Translations under genes and position numbers: made by a program | Assembly: GCA_017472325.1 (NCBI GenBank) | Contig: JAFUQM010000022.1 | Location: 1 to 33,513 of the forward strand | Direction of reading: 5' to 3' | DNA from: Lachnospiraceae bacterium | GTDB taxonomy: Bacteria; Bacillota; Clostridia; Lachnospirales; Lachnospiraceae | DNA: 33,513 nucleotides | In this document: piece by piece, positions 23,188-32,199 of the stretch | Position numbering within the stretch: position 1 is the first letter of the stretch | How the letters are laid out: each line of letters opens with the position of its first letter | The notes under the pieces: model-generated | The model's input: the letters and a program-made list of their open reading frames with translations, nothing else | Told to the model about the DNA's origin: nothing | The model's database searches: none

Positions 23188-25119
23188 TTAGAAAATAAAT
23201 ACTGCTGCAGTATATGGCGGTAAATCAAATTCAATAGAATAATCCTTATAATTAGCTTCTACTGCTTTTGCAGCAATTTCTGCTGGAATCTCATGTCCAT
23301 TTCCGCCAAATTTTTTATCATCACTGTTTAATAACAGTTTATATTTTTTCTTCTTTGGAACACCTACGCGATATCCTTCACGCATAATTGGTGTCATATT
23401 TAATACAACCAGAATGTTATTTTTGCCAGAAGAACATCTTCTGTAGAAGCTGTATGTGCTTTGCTCTGTATCATCCGCATTTAACCATTCAAATCCGCCC
23501 CAGTTATTGTCTTCTTCATACATACTTGGGTATTTGCGGTAAATGTTTAAAAGTTCCTTCACATACTCATGCATTCCCTTGTTTAAATCTTCGCCTAACA
23601 GATTCCAGTCTAATTCTCTTTCTTCGCTCCATTCACGTTCCTGAGCAAAATCCTGACCCATGAACAGAAGTTTTTTACCTGCATGGCCAAACATATATGT
23701 ATAACCTACACGTAAATTAGCGTATTTATCAATCTGATATCCTGGCATTTTATTTACCATAGAACACTTTAAGTGTACTACTTCATCATGAGAAAGTGGA
23801 AGAATATAATTCTCACTACTGTTATAACTCATGGCAAATGTCATAGCATAATGATTGCCTTTTCTATAAAGTGGATCCAGCTTCATATATTCACAGAAGT
23901 CATGCATCCATCCCATATTCCATTTGAAAGTAAATCCTAAACCGCCTTCTTCTACCTTACCTGTTACCATAGGCCATGCCGTAGATTCCTCTGCAATTGT
24001 CATGACACCTGGGTATGTACCACGGATAACAGAATTAAAATGTTTGAAGAATTCAATTGCTTCCAGATTTTTATTGTCGCCATATTTATTCGCTACCCAC
24101 TGGCCATCTTTTTTACCATAGTCAAGGTAAAGCATGGATGCAACCGCATCTACACGAAGTCCGTCAATATGGAACTCTTTAATCCAGAATAACGCATTCG
24201 CAATTAAGAAGTTCTTTACTTCTGTTTTACCATAATTAAAAATCTTGGTTCCCCAGTCTGGATGTTCACCAAGACGTGGGTCTGGATGTTCATATACACA
24301 AGTGCCATCAAATTCTGCAAGACCATGCGCATCTCTTGGGAAATGTGCTGGTACCCAGTCTAAAATAACACCAATCTTATTCTTATGTAGTACGTTTACA
24401 AGATACATAAAATCCTCTGGTGTACCATATCTTGACGTAGGTGCATAATATCCTGTTACCTGATAACCCCATGAACCATCAAATGGATGTTCTGCAATAC
24501 CCATTAGCTCAATGTGTGTATACTTCATCTCTTTGCAGTATTCTACAATTCTATCTGCAAATTCTCTATAATTATAAAATCCCGGAACCTGTCCCAAATG
24601 CTTCATCCATGATCCAATGTGACATTCATAAACAGCCATTGGCTCTTTGTTCATATCTTTTGTATCACGTTCCTTCATCCATGCGCTGTCTGTCCACTTA
24701 AATCCTGAAAAATCTGTGACAATGGATGCTGTGCCTGGACGCATTTCTGCATAATTCGCATATGGATCTGCTTTATAAAGTTTTCTTCCGTCTGGTGTAC
24801 GGATTAAGAATTTGTACATTGCACCCATTCCGACTTCTGGAATAAACAATGTATAAATACCACCTGGACCGATTTTGTTCATGTAATGAGCATCTTCGTT
24901 CCAGCCATTAAAAGAACCAACTACATTTACACAAGCTGCATTTGGTGCCCATACTGCAAAAAATGTACCTTCTACACCATTTTCTACAGATAAATGCGCA
25001 CCTAATTTTTTGTAGATGTCATAATGTGAACCCTGCGCAAATAAATATTGGTCATCTTCAGAAATAAAAACTGTTTCTCTTGCAGGCATTGTTGCCTTCT
25101 TTGCTTTTTTCTCTGCCAT
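23188..25119 (-). CDS. glgB: 1,4-alpha-glucan branching enzyme
   Basis: Glycogen branching enzyme, GH13, cytoplasmic; forms alpha-1,6 branches by cutting and transferring alpha-1,4 chains. 643 residues. An N-terminal CBM48-like beta domain covers about 40-135 (GTFFAVWAPNAACVNVVGSF at 51-70). The catalytic barrel has DWVPAHFPRDAHGL (254-267), the nucleophile Asp324 in DGLRVDAVAS, the acid/base Glu377 in IAEEST and LSHDEVVH (442-449), then a C-terminal all-beta domain. SD GGGGG lies 8 nt upstream. It is 28 nt downstream of the TPR/pseudo-AAA+ gene and no promoter is visible between, so the two are likely cotranscribed. No other glycogen gene is in the window. Confidence 0.96.
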   Translation of the reverse strand: MAEKKAKKATMPARETVFISEDDQYLFAQGSHYDIYKKLGAHLSVENGVEGTFFAVWAPNAACVNVVGSFNGWNEDAHYMNKIGPGGIYTLFIPEVGMGAMYKFLIRTPDGRKLYKADPYANYAEMRPGTASIVTDFSGFKWTDSAWMKERDTKDMNKEPMAVYECHIGSWMKHLGQVPGFYNYREFADRIVEYCKEMKYTHIELMGIAEHPFDGSWGYQVTGYYAPTSRYGTPEDFMYLVNVLHKNKIGVILDWVPAHFPRDAHGLAEFDGTCVYEHPDPRLGEHPDWGTKIFNYGKTEVKNFLIANALFWIKEFHIDGLRVDAVASMLYLDYGKKDGQWVANKYGDNKNLEAIEFFKHFNSVIRGTYPGVMTIAEESTAWPMVTGKVEEGGLGFTFKWNMGWMHDFCEYMKLDPLYRKGNHYAMTFAMSYNSSENYILPLSHDEVVHLKCSMVNKMPGYQIDKYANLRVGYTYMFGHAGKKLLFMGQDFAQEREWSEERELDWNLLGEDLNKGMHEYVKELLNIYRKYPSMYEEDNNWGGFEWLNADDTEQSTYSFYRRCSSGKNNILVVLNMTPIMREGYRVGVPKKKKYKLLLNSDDKKFGGNGHEIPAEIAAKAVEANYKDYSIEFDLPPYTAAVFIF

Positions 25120-25147
25120 TTCATATCCCCCTGGATTACATTTCCTT

Positions 25148-27904
25148 TTAAGCTATAAAATCTTGTTCGCGTAAAATTATCATGTCATTATCATCATAAC
25201 GCTTTGCAAAGAGTAAGTCCATAAAATGTTTAATATTTTTTTTGTCTGCATTATCAATTGCATCATCCACTAACTCTTTTACGTCGCTTACCGTTACAAC
25301 ATGGTCGCTCGTCTGCATATCAGCGATTCTTGTATACAATGCAAGCACACCCATTTCGTCAATAGAATATTCCAGGCTTTCTGCATATTTCTTGCCATAT
25401 GTAACAAGTGCATTGTTATCAAGTGCTTCCACATCAATACGCGCATTAAAGTTATTTAATATTGTATGATTGTCCTCTAAAAATTTATTCATATCCTTTT
25501 TACAGTCTTCAAGAATGACAATAATACCACTCTTTTCTTGTTCGAGTGCTTTATTCAATTTCTTTACAGTCTCAGTCTCTAAATCACTTGCGCCTTCAAT
25601 AATCAAAGCACCATTTACTAATTTGCTGAGTGTATCTTCAATATCTTTCGTATTTAATAACTTTGCAGAAATCTTAGCAATTTTACCAGAAAAATTGCTG
25701 TCTGACTGGCGTACTTCCTTCACAAGATTTTTAGCCAGTTCTAATGTTCCTGAACCCGCTTCTCCTGTGATAATCACATTGCCTGTGTATGCCGCAAGAC
25801 TGATTTTATCAATGGTTTCAATGAGCTGTTTTTTCATCTCCTTTGTCTGGATAAAAGTTCCAAACAACTCTTTTTCGTCATCTGTCAGTGTGCGTAACTT
25901 CTTGTCTCCCAAGTCTGTCTCTGGTATCTGTGGCATTTCTGCTGTCTGTTCTCTAACATAATCATCATCTGCCATCAATTGCTTTGTATATACTTCTGTT
26001 GCTGACATTTCTTCCTCTTCTGCGGACTCAATCTCAGCAAGTTCTTCTACTTCTCCGTATTCTTCATATACAGCTTCCTCTGTATATTCTTCTGCGCCCT
26101 CTTCATATACAGCTTCGTCTGCATATTCTTCTGCGCCCTCTTCATATACAGCTTCGTCTGCATATTCTTCTGCGTCTTCTTCATATACAGCCTCGTCTGC
26201 ATATTCTTCTGCGCCTTCTTCATATACAGCTTCGTCTGCATATTCTTCTGCACCTTCTTCATATACAGCTTCGTCTGTAACTTCTTCTACATCCTTTTTC
26301 GCAGAATATTTATTATAATCTACAACTTTTGCAATAGCATCGTTGTCACTTTCTTCAATCTCTTCTAACTGGGCAAGTACACCCGTCCTGGAAGCTACAT
26401 CAAATTCTGTAAACATAGCGCCTGTCTGCTGAAGGATTCTCTGTTTTATATCTGCCTCCTGCTTCTGCTCTGTTTCTTTTTTCATTCGCTCCCATTCGTT
26501 CAGAATATCCTGAATGTTCATCTGACCAGTAATCTGTCTTTCTACTGTTCCTGCCTCTGGAACAACAAGACTTATCTGACCATCATATTCCTGTGACAGA
26601 ATCTTGCTGTATGCTGATTCTTTTTCTTTTTTGTACGCCGCAATGACCTGATTTGCATTCAGTTCAGCGGTATCTTTATCAACAAAAAAGATTTCTTCAC
26701 TGTCAGGTCGTGTTTTTGTAATCGGAGTTTCTGCTATAGATTCTTCTGTTGCTTCCACAATTCTATGAATTGCCGATGTTTTTGAACCCACTGCCTTCAC
26801 AACAGGAACTGGAGCAACTGTCACCTGAGGAATCGTTTCTTCTATTATTTCTTCTGAGTTCTCAGTTTCTACAGGCATATCCGCTTCAGTATAGTTTTCC
26901 TGTACAAATACTGGCGTATCTTGCTCTTTTATTTCGGATTCTTCTATTCCAGATCCTTCTATTTCTGATGTTTCGATTTCAGGTGCTTCGATTTCATACT
27001 CTTCTATTTCATACTCTTTTATAGAAGCACCTTCTCCATCTTGTAAAGACGTATCCTGCACAGATTCTTCTTGTGGGAAGATTTCTTCTTGTGGGAAAAT
27101 CTCTTTCATGCTTTCCGCTAATTCTCTCTGGAGATTAATCGTTGCATATTCTCCCACATTAACAGGTTTTACTTGAATCTCAGGTTCTTCTTCTACCTCC
27201 TGCTCTGGTGCTTCACCTGGTGTATACCAGTTTCCTATCACCTTTGTCTCTTCAGTAACGCTTTCTTCCTGTTTCTCCGGAGTCAGAATCTTACCTGTTG
27301 CCAACGCATATTTGATTTCTTGATCTTCTGTTAATGGCTGATGAAGCATTTTGAGTTCCATTGCTTTTACAACAAATCTGCCTTCCCCAAACCACAAAAT
27401 CAGCTGGTCACATTCTTCCACACATCTTGTGCTGAGACCAACTCTATGATATAAATATGCAAGCTCATACGCCCATTTTGGTCTGTATTCGCGTTTTTTA
27501 AATTCTTCTAATACAGCAATTCTCTCTTCTAAGCTGACTTCCTGCGATTCGTACAGCTTGTACTGTAAAATATATCTTCCGGAATCTCTTGGTGCAATCT
27601 GTATAAACTCTTTGTAATACTCAATTGCTTCTACTGGATTCCCCATTTTAATACATAATTCACACAGAGAATATACTATCATTCTACCGTTTGGATGACG
27701 GTCATAAGCAAGCAGCAATAACTCCTTACTTTCTTCATATTTACGGTTTATTTTGTATAAATCACTGACTGTACAGAGCATAATTGCGCTTTTGACTCTG
27801 CGCCAGTCAATACCATCTGCAATTTCCATTGCCTCTGCATATCTTTTCTGGGCAATTAATCCTTTAATTTCATCCGCTTTGATTTTGTATTCATACTTAT
27901 CCAA
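25148..27904 (-). CDS. TPR protein with acidic tandem repeats and degenerate AAA+ domain
   Basis: About 918 residues in three zones. Residues 1-200 are TPR-like helical repeats (YAEAMEIADGI, RKYEESKELLLLAYDRHPNG, GNPVEAIEYYKEFIQIAP). The middle, about 200-650, is low-complexity and very acidic, with two tandem repeat arrays. The last 215 residues follow the layout of the CbbX/SpoVK AAA+ fold. The P-loop there reads GEAGSGTLE, without the Lys-Thr/Ser, and the Walker B position reads ALIIEGAS instead of FIDEA, so ATP hydrolysis is unlikely. Start: a GTG at 27913 has no spacing for an SD, while a TTG at 27904 has GAGG 8 nt upstream, so I use TTG. It is the first gene of the operon with glgB. Probably a scaffold; target unknown. 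Confidence 0.8.
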   Translation of the reverse strand: MDKYEYKIKADEIKGLIAQKRYAEAMEIADGIDWRRVKSAIMLCTVSDLYKINRKYEESKELLLLAYDRHPNGRMIVYSLCELCIKMGNPVEAIEYYKEFIQIAPRDSGRYILQYKLYESQEVSLEERIAVLEEFKKREYRPKWAYELAYLYHRVGLSTRCVEECDQLILWFGEGRFVVKAMELKMLHQPLTEDQEIKYALATGKILTPEKQEESVTEETKVIGNWYTPGEAPEQEVEEEPEIQVKPVNVGEYATINLQRELAESMKEIFPQEEIFPQEESVQDTSLQDGEGASIKEYEIEEYEIEAPEIETSEIEGSGIEESEIKEQDTPVFVQENYTEADMPVETENSEEIIEETIPQVTVAPVPVVKAVGSKTSAIHRIVEATEESIAETPITKTRPDSEEIFFVDKDTAELNANQVIAAYKKEKESAYSKILSQEYDGQISLVVPEAGTVERQITGQMNIQDILNEWERMKKETEQKQEADIKQRILQQTGAMFTEFDVASRTGVLAQLEEIEESDNDAIAKVVDYNKYSAKKDVEEVTDEAVYEEGAEEYADEAVYEEGAEEYADEAVYEEDAEEYADEAVYEEGAEEYADEAVYEEGAEEYTEEAVYEEYGEVEELAEIESAEEEEMSATEVYTKQLMADDDYVREQTAEMPQIPETDLGDKKLRTLTDDEKELFGTFIQTKEMKKQLIETIDKISLAAYTGNVIITGEAGSGTLELAKNLVKEVRQSDSNFSGKIAKISAKLLNTKDIEDTLSKLVNGALIIEGASDLETETVKKLNKALEQEKSGIIVILEDCKKDMNKFLEDNHTILNNFNARIDVEALDNNALVTYGKKYAESLEYSIDEMGVLALYTRIADMQTSDHVVTVSDVKELVDDAIDNADKKNIKHFMDLLFAKRYDDNDMIILREQDFIA
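26061..26279. repeat. 39-bp direct repeat array, five full units plus a partial one
   Basis: Units start at 26061, 26100, 26139, 26178 and 26217, each 39 bp and nearly identical, with a partial sixth at 26256-26279. Each encodes a 13-residue acidic unit (EAVYEEGAEEYAD) in the preceding protein. Because 39 is a multiple of three, copy-number change keeps the frame, and alternative frames are also open across the array. Confidence 0.95.
26931..27020. repeat. 15-bp direct repeat array, six units
   Basis: Six consecutive 15-bp units, starting at 26931, 26946, 26961, 26976, 26991 and 27006. They encode degenerate pentapeptides of the form x-x-E-I-E (EYEIE, EYEIE, APEIE, TSEIE, GSGIE, ESEIK). They lie in the acidic middle zone of the TPR/pseudo-AAA+ protein. 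Confidence 0.85.
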
Positions 27905-27979
27905 AGTGTTCACCTCAATATTTCCACTTTACAACATTTCCTAAATTTCTACACAATATCCCTCTTTTTGCTATGTTTT

Positions 27980-28008
27980 AGTGTACCATAGGATATAGCG
28001 CATGTCAA
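27980..28008 (-). promoter_or_regulatory. Sigma-A promoter of the TPR-glgB operon
   Basis: Minus strand: perfect TTGACA (28008-28003), 17-bp spacer, TACACT (27985-27980, 4 of 6). About 75 nt upstream of the TPR gene start. The rest of 28009-28105 is AT-rich; a small hairpin (CAGA/TCTG near 28022-28033) followed by T-runs on the minus strand may be the end of the upstream operon, but it is weak. Confidence 0.75.
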
Positions 28009-28105
28009 AAAAATAAAGCAGAAAAATCTGTAAAAACTACTATATATTGTATGAAAAGATGAAAAAAAGGAAAAATCTAGTTACTTTCGTCCCTCCTGCC
28101 CTGTT

Positions 28106-29125
28106 CTATTCACTCTGTTTCATGTCTGCCGCTACTTTCTCTAACATCTCACGTATTGGCAATTCATATGGACAACGTTTTTCACATGCACCACATTTTA
28201 TGCAATCTGCTGCCGTTGCCTGCATTGCCCAATATCTTGTCATAGCCCACTCTCCAAGTCCATATTTACGCAGGTAATTCGCAAATAAGAAACAGGACGG
28301 AATATTAATACCCTGCGGACATGGCGCACAATATCCACATCTGCGGCAAAACTGATTCCCAAGCTCTTGAATAATTGCTTCACACTTGTTGTTGTCTTCT
28401 TCTGATAGCTCTCCAACATCTGCAGCGGCTGCATTCTGGTATACTTCTTCTACATCTCCCATACCAGGAATCGCAATACTACAGTCAGGATTTGCCAGAA
28501 TATATTTCAGTGCCAGTGTAGCATCATCAAGATTGCCGCCTGCCATTGGTTTCATGGCAATAAACCCGATATTTTTTTCTCCACACTGTTTCATCAATTC
28601 CGTTCCCTGACTTTCTACGATATTATATGGGAACATCATTGTTTCGATTTTATCTTCATATTCCGTAATCAGACGCTCAAACGCTTCCACCGCATGTGCT
28701 GTTGCTCCGATATGTCCTATTTTCCCTTCTGCTTTTGCTTCCAGAAGCGCTTTATAGGCTCCATCTTCGCCAAAGCACTGTGCAAATTCTTCATCTGCCT
28801 TGATGTTATGAATCTGATACAAATCAATATAATCTGTACGCAAATTGTGCAGACTCTTCTCTATATCTGCTTTCATTGCCTCGTAACCTCTTGCCATAGA
28901 TTTGGTAGCAAGAATGAATTTATCCCTTCTGCCTTCTAACACTTCTCCAAGATATTCCTCTGACACTGTATAGCCACGCGCTGTATCAATAAAATTAATG
29001 CCTGTTTCTACGCAAGCATCAATCACCTTTCTCGTTCCTTCTACGTCTGTTCTCTGAATGGGAATGCCCCCAAGTCCTACAACAGATACTTCTAATCCTG
29101 TTTTTCCTAAGGTTGTATATCTCAT
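28106..29125 (-). CDS. Aldo/keto reductase with C-terminal 2x[4Fe-4S] ferredoxin-like domain
   Basis: 339-residue oxidoreductase. The N-terminal aldo/keto reductase barrel has the family start MRYTTLGKTGLEVSVVGLGG, NFIDTARGYTVSEEYLG (catalytic Asp and Tyr region), ILATKS (Lys) and DLYQIHNIK (His). The C-terminus carries two cysteine clusters, CRRCGYCAPCPQG and CIKCGACEKRCPYELP, of the 4Fe-4S type. This class is common in anaerobes and its natural substrates are mostly unknown. Two ATGs at 29128 and 29125 follow AAGGAG by 4 and 7 nt, so I take 29125 and discard 12 extra residues of the longest frame. Last gene of the run that begins at tatD; gap to the upstream gene 52 nt. Confidence 0.92.
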   Translation of the reverse strand: MRYTTLGKTGLEVSVVGLGGIPIQRTDVEGTRKVIDACVETGINFIDTARGYTVSEEYLGEVLEGRRDKFILATKSMARGYEAMKADIEKSLHNLRTDYIDLYQIHNIKADEEFAQCFGEDGAYKALLEAKAEGKIGHIGATAHAVEAFERLITEYEDKIETMMFPYNIVESQGTELMKQCGEKNIGFIAMKPMAGGNLDDATLALKYILANPDCSIAIPGMGDVEEVYQNAAAADVGELSEEDNNKCEAIIQELGNQFCRRCGYCAPCPQGINIPSCFLFANYLRKYGLGEWAMTRYWAMQATAADCIKCGACEKRCPYELPIREMLEKVAADMKQSE

Positions 29126-29177
29126 CATCCTTCTCCTTTTCCCCGTATTCAATGTCAACAAAAACTAACATAACCAA

Positions 29178-29702
29178 TTATGATTTTTCTGTTAAAAGCG
29201 CTCTTCCTGATAACATGACACCATTTTCCACAAGTAATATCTTCCTGTATAAAAATGGATGCAAATGCTGCTTCAGTAAAGTTTCGTCTCCTCTTTCATA
29301 ACTTCCATCTGTCAGTACAATTACAATCTTACTTCTGGCATAAAAAAGTTTTAATTGTCTGGCAAGTTCCTGCAAAGTTTTTGGTGTTTCTAAATCTTCT
29401 GCCTTCACAGTGTTATAATCTTCAAAGGCTTTTCCCATCTGCACATATGCCATCGGCGTTACTTCTTTGATAATTCGGTTATCTGTAATCCATTTTATCA
29501 CATTCAGACGAACATTCCTAAAAACTTCACTCTGCATTTTCATACACCCAATCAGTTCTCCTGTCCTGTCTTTAAGTTCATCCTGCGGCATATGGTAATC
29601 GCATACTAGTGCTATTTCAAGAATTCCTCCATTATAATTGCCTGGAACATGAAGAATTCTCTCTATGTGATTTTTAAACTGCATTTTCTCTACTGCATTC
29701 AT
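29178..29702 (-). CDS. Unrecognised protein, possible vWA-like fold
   Basis: 174-residue soluble protein that I cannot assign. Alternating hydrophobic strands and helices (ILEIALVCDYH near 27-37, KIVIVLTDGSYERGD near 126-140, KILLVENGVML near 155-165) resemble a Rossmann or vWA-type alpha/beta fold. The classical MIDAS DxSxS is not present, so metal binding is doubtful. AAAGGAG is 10 nt upstream of the ATG. It lies 20 nt after another unknown gene and before the aldo/keto reductase, all in the tatD-rsmA direction. Confidence 0.65.
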   Translation of the reverse strand: MNAVEKMQFKNHIERILHVPGNYNGGILEIALVCDYHMPQDELKDRTGELIGCMKMQSEVFRNVRLNVIKWITDNRIIKEVTPMAYVQMGKAFEDYNTVKAEDLETPKTLQELARQLKLFYARSKIVIVLTDGSYERGDETLLKQHLHPFLYRKILLVENGVMLSGRALLTEKS

Positions 29703-29722
29703 AGAGCAATGGCTCCTTTTAT

Positions 29723-30400
29723 CTAATTTTTACCGAGTTTACTGTAATGTCCTCTTCTATCATACGAATCCAGCAAATGGCTCTCGCTGACAACGCTTGG
29801 CTGCACTTCTACGCCACTGCTTATACTGACAAATGCTGTCAGTTTGTTTTGATTCTCCTTCTCTTTTTCCTGCTGATTCTCCTGACTGCCGGTCCCCATC
29901 TGCAATGTCTGGTCCTGCTTTAAAAATTTACTCAGGGAATTCCGAATCGAATGCAGTTGGATACGGATACGCTCTTTGACATTTACAAACCATGTCTGCG
30001 TCATTTTTTCTTCCTGCACCGGAACCACAACAGAGGCGACATGCTCTGCTAATTCCTGTTCTGTTACTTCATTTTCTATTTCTTCATTTTCTATCACTTC
30101 AGCAGGCTTTGTCAGTTGATACATCATGTTACGCATAAACTGCACGAATTTCTGAAACAGGCTTTCTGCCTCTTTCTGCATTGTACGATCTTGCGATTTT
30201 GATTCGTGTGGTTTTTGAGAATGAAGCGTCAGTATTACACTATCCTGTCTTTCCACCGTCTGTGTTGATGGCGTGTAATATGCTGCCAGATCTACTGTAT
30301 CCTTTTCCTTAGATTTATCCTCTGGCATATGCTGATAGGTCTGTTTTGTATACTGTCCTGTATTCTGATATCCAGTTTCACTTCTAATTCCATTAATCAT
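29723..30400 (-). CDS. Unrecognised hydrophilic protein
   Basis: 225 residues, no membrane helix and no signal peptide, rich in Gln, Glu, Lys and Ser. It has a predicted helical stretch around 80-105 (EAESLFQKFVQFMRNMMYQL), a short acidic repeat (IENEEIENEV near 105-114), and long regions that look disordered. The N-terminal part with many Tyr/Gln/Thr also looks unstructured. No family that I know. SD AAAGGAG is 10 nt upstream of the ATG. Gap to rsmA 55 nt, gap to the next unknown gene 20 nt, so it belongs to that transcription unit. It may be lineage-specific. Confidence 0.65.
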   Translation of the reverse strand: MINGIRSETGYQNTGQYTKQTYQHMPEDKSKEKDTVDLAAYYTPSTQTVERQDSVILTLHSQKPHESKSQDRTMQKEAESLFQKFVQFMRNMMYQLTKPAEVIENEEIENEVTEQELAEHVASVVVPVQEEKMTQTWFVNVKERIRIQLHSIRNSLSKFLKQDQTLQMGTGSQENQQEKEKENQNKLTAFVSISSGVEVQPSVVSESHLLDSYDRRGHYSKLGKN

Positions 30401-30455
30401 ATATCATGAACTCCTTTCATGATGTCTTGTTTGCAGCTAAGTATTGACTTTGGTT

Positions 30456-31316
30456 TTAACCAGCCAATTTATCACTAAGCTGTGCAAACTGTGCAAGTGT
30501 TAACGCTTCTCCCCGAATCGTAGGTGACAATTCCATAGACTCCAGTGTTTCTAATATCTTTTCTTTACTTATCTGGATATTGGAGGCATTGGTTAAGGCA
30601 TTAACCAGTGTCTTTCTTCTCTGGTTAAATGCTGCTCTGATTACTGCAAACATAAATTTCTCATCCTGTACTTCCACCGGTGGTTTTTCATATCGTGTCA
30701 GACGAATAACTGCACTTCCCACATTTGGTTTTGGTATAAAACAGTTCGGCGGCACGTTTGCTACAATTTTGGCCGATGCATAATATTGCACTGCCAGAGA
30801 TAAAGCACCGTAATCTTTCGTCCCCGGTCCAACCTGCATACGCTCTGCCACTTCTTTTTGTACCATAATCGTAATACTCTCGATTGGTACATTCTGTTCA
30901 AACAATCCCATAATAATTGGTGTTGTAATATAATATGGGAGATTCGCTACAACCTTGACTGGTCTGCCACCATTATGCTCTTCTACAATACGGTTAATAT
31001 CCACTTTTAAAATATCGTCATTGATTACTGTCACATTATCATAAACAGACAGAGTATCTCCAAGAATCGGAATCAATGCTTTATCGATTTCGACTGCAAT
31101 CACTTCTCTTGCACTTTCCGCAAGATATTGTGTCATCGTTCCGATACCTGGTCCGATTTCCAAAATACAGTCTTCCTTTGTAATGCCTGCGGAATCAATA
31201 ATTTTCTCTAATATATGGGTATCAATTAAAAAGTTCTGTCCAAATTTTTTTTGAAAATTAAAATTATATTTTTGCAATACTTCAATGGTATTGGTTGGAT
31301 TTCCAAGTGTTGCCAT
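30456..31316 (-). CDS. rsmA: 16S rRNA (A1518/A1519-N6) dimethyltransferase
   Basis: KsgA/RsmA, 286 residues, dimethylates two adjacent adenosines in helix 45 of 16S rRNA late in 30S assembly. It shows KKFGQNFLID (23-32), the SAM-binding ILEIGPGIGTMT (51-62), VEIDKALI for the ribose contact, and the catalytic NLPYYITTPI at 125-134. AAAGGAG is 9 nt upstream of the ATG. tatD lies directly upstream, with a 61-nt gap; tatD-rsmA adjacency is common in Firmicutes, where rnmV is often between them but is not here. Confidence 0.97.
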   Translation of the reverse strand: MATLGNPTNTIEVLQKYNFNFQKKFGQNFLIDTHILEKIIDSAGITKEDCILEIGPGIGTMTQYLAESAREVIAVEIDKALIPILGDTLSVYDNVTVINDDILKVDINRIVEEHNGGRPVKVVANLPYYITTPIIMGLFEQNVPIESITIMVQKEVAERMQVGPGTKDYGALSLAVQYYASAKIVANVPPNCFIPKPNVGSAVIRLTRYEKPPVEVQDEKFMFAVIRAAFNQRRKTLVNALTNASNIQISKEKILETLESMELSPTIRGEALTLAQFAQLSDKLAG

Positions 31317-31377
31317 AGCAGTACACTCCTTTCGGGAAATTATCTATTCACTTTAATAAAATTCTGGTTAGTTAAAA

Positions 31378-32148
31378 CTATGATTGTATTCGATATAAGT
31401 TTTTGGCATTCTGCCATGTAATTGCTTCTACTTCTTCTTTCTCCATGTTTTTAAGCTGGGCAATGGTCTCAACAACATAGGGAAGGTTAAGAGAAGAATT
31501 TCTCTTTCCACGGTATGGAACTGGTGCCAGATAAGGACAATCTGTCTCAAGCACAATTTTTTCAATCGGAATGTATTCCACCGCTTCTTTTAATTTTTTG
31601 GCATTGGAAAATGTAATCACGCCACCAATACCAAAGTAGTAGTCCATATTTAGGTAATCTCTTGCTGTTTCTTTGGTATAAGAAAAGCAATGAATGACAC
31701 CGCCCGCATCTTCTGCTTTTTCTGCTTTCATTATATCATATGTATCCTTTGCTGCGTCTCTGGAATGTACAACAATTGGTAATTTTACTTCTTTTGCAAG
31801 TTGAATCTGTCTTGCAAACCATTCCTTTTGAATCGTGCGGTCAGGCTCGTCCCAGTAATAATCAAGTCCAATTTCCCCAACAGCAACAATCTTTGGCAGT
31901 GTGCATTGCTCTCTCAACCACAAAAAGTTTTCTTCATTCAATTCTGCCACAGATTGCGGATGAACACCAACAGCTCCATAGATAAAATCATATTTTTGTG
32001 TTAACGCAATCGTTGCTTTTGTAGACTCTATACTTGCTCCAATATTGACAATACAGCCGATTTCATTGTCCTTCATACTAGCAAGTAACTGCTCTCTGTC
32101 ACCATCAAAGGCTTCGTCATCATAGTGTGCGTGACTATCAAAAATCAT
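31378..32148 (-). CDS. tatD: TatD family metal-dependent DNase/hydrolase
   Basis: 256-residue TIM-barrel metal-dependent hydrolase. Metal and active-site residues are all visible: His6 and His8 in FDSHAHYDD, Glu92 in GEIGLDYYW, His128 in VVHSRDA, His153 in VIHCFSY and Asp203 in ETDCPYLAP. Family members are 3'-5' DNases or D-tyrosyl-DNA related enzymes; the exact substrate is unknown. The frame opens at 32217 with a hydrophobic, F-rich extension that lies in the promoter, so I reject it. The ATG at 32148 with AGGAG 8 nt upstream gives the family N-terminus. First gene of the unit with rsmA. Confidence 0.95.
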   Translation of the reverse strand: MIFDSHAHYDDEAFDGDREQLLASMKDNEIGCIVNIGASIESTKATIALTQKYDFIYGAVGVHPQSVAELNEENFLWLREQCTLPKIVAVGEIGLDYYWDEPDRTIQKEWFARQIQLAKEVKLPIVVHSRDAAKDTYDIMKAEKAEDAGGVIHCFSYTKETARDYLNMDYYFGIGGVITFSNAKKLKEAVEYIPIEKIVLETDCPYLAPVPYRGKRNSSLNLPYVVETIAQLKNMEKEEVEAITWQNAKNLYRIQS

Positions 32149-32199
32149 CTCTCTATCTCCTAATTCTAAAAAATAAATAAAATAAAATGAAAAAAATAC

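Noticed and set aside
26061..26279. CRISPR array
   Set aside because: Units are contiguous with no unique spacers and are in-frame coding repeats; no cas genes nearby.
25984..26280. Open frames in other phases across the 39-bp repeats (both strands)
   Set aside because: They exist only because the repeat unit is a multiple of three and contains no stops in those phases; the translations are low-complexity and lack start signals.
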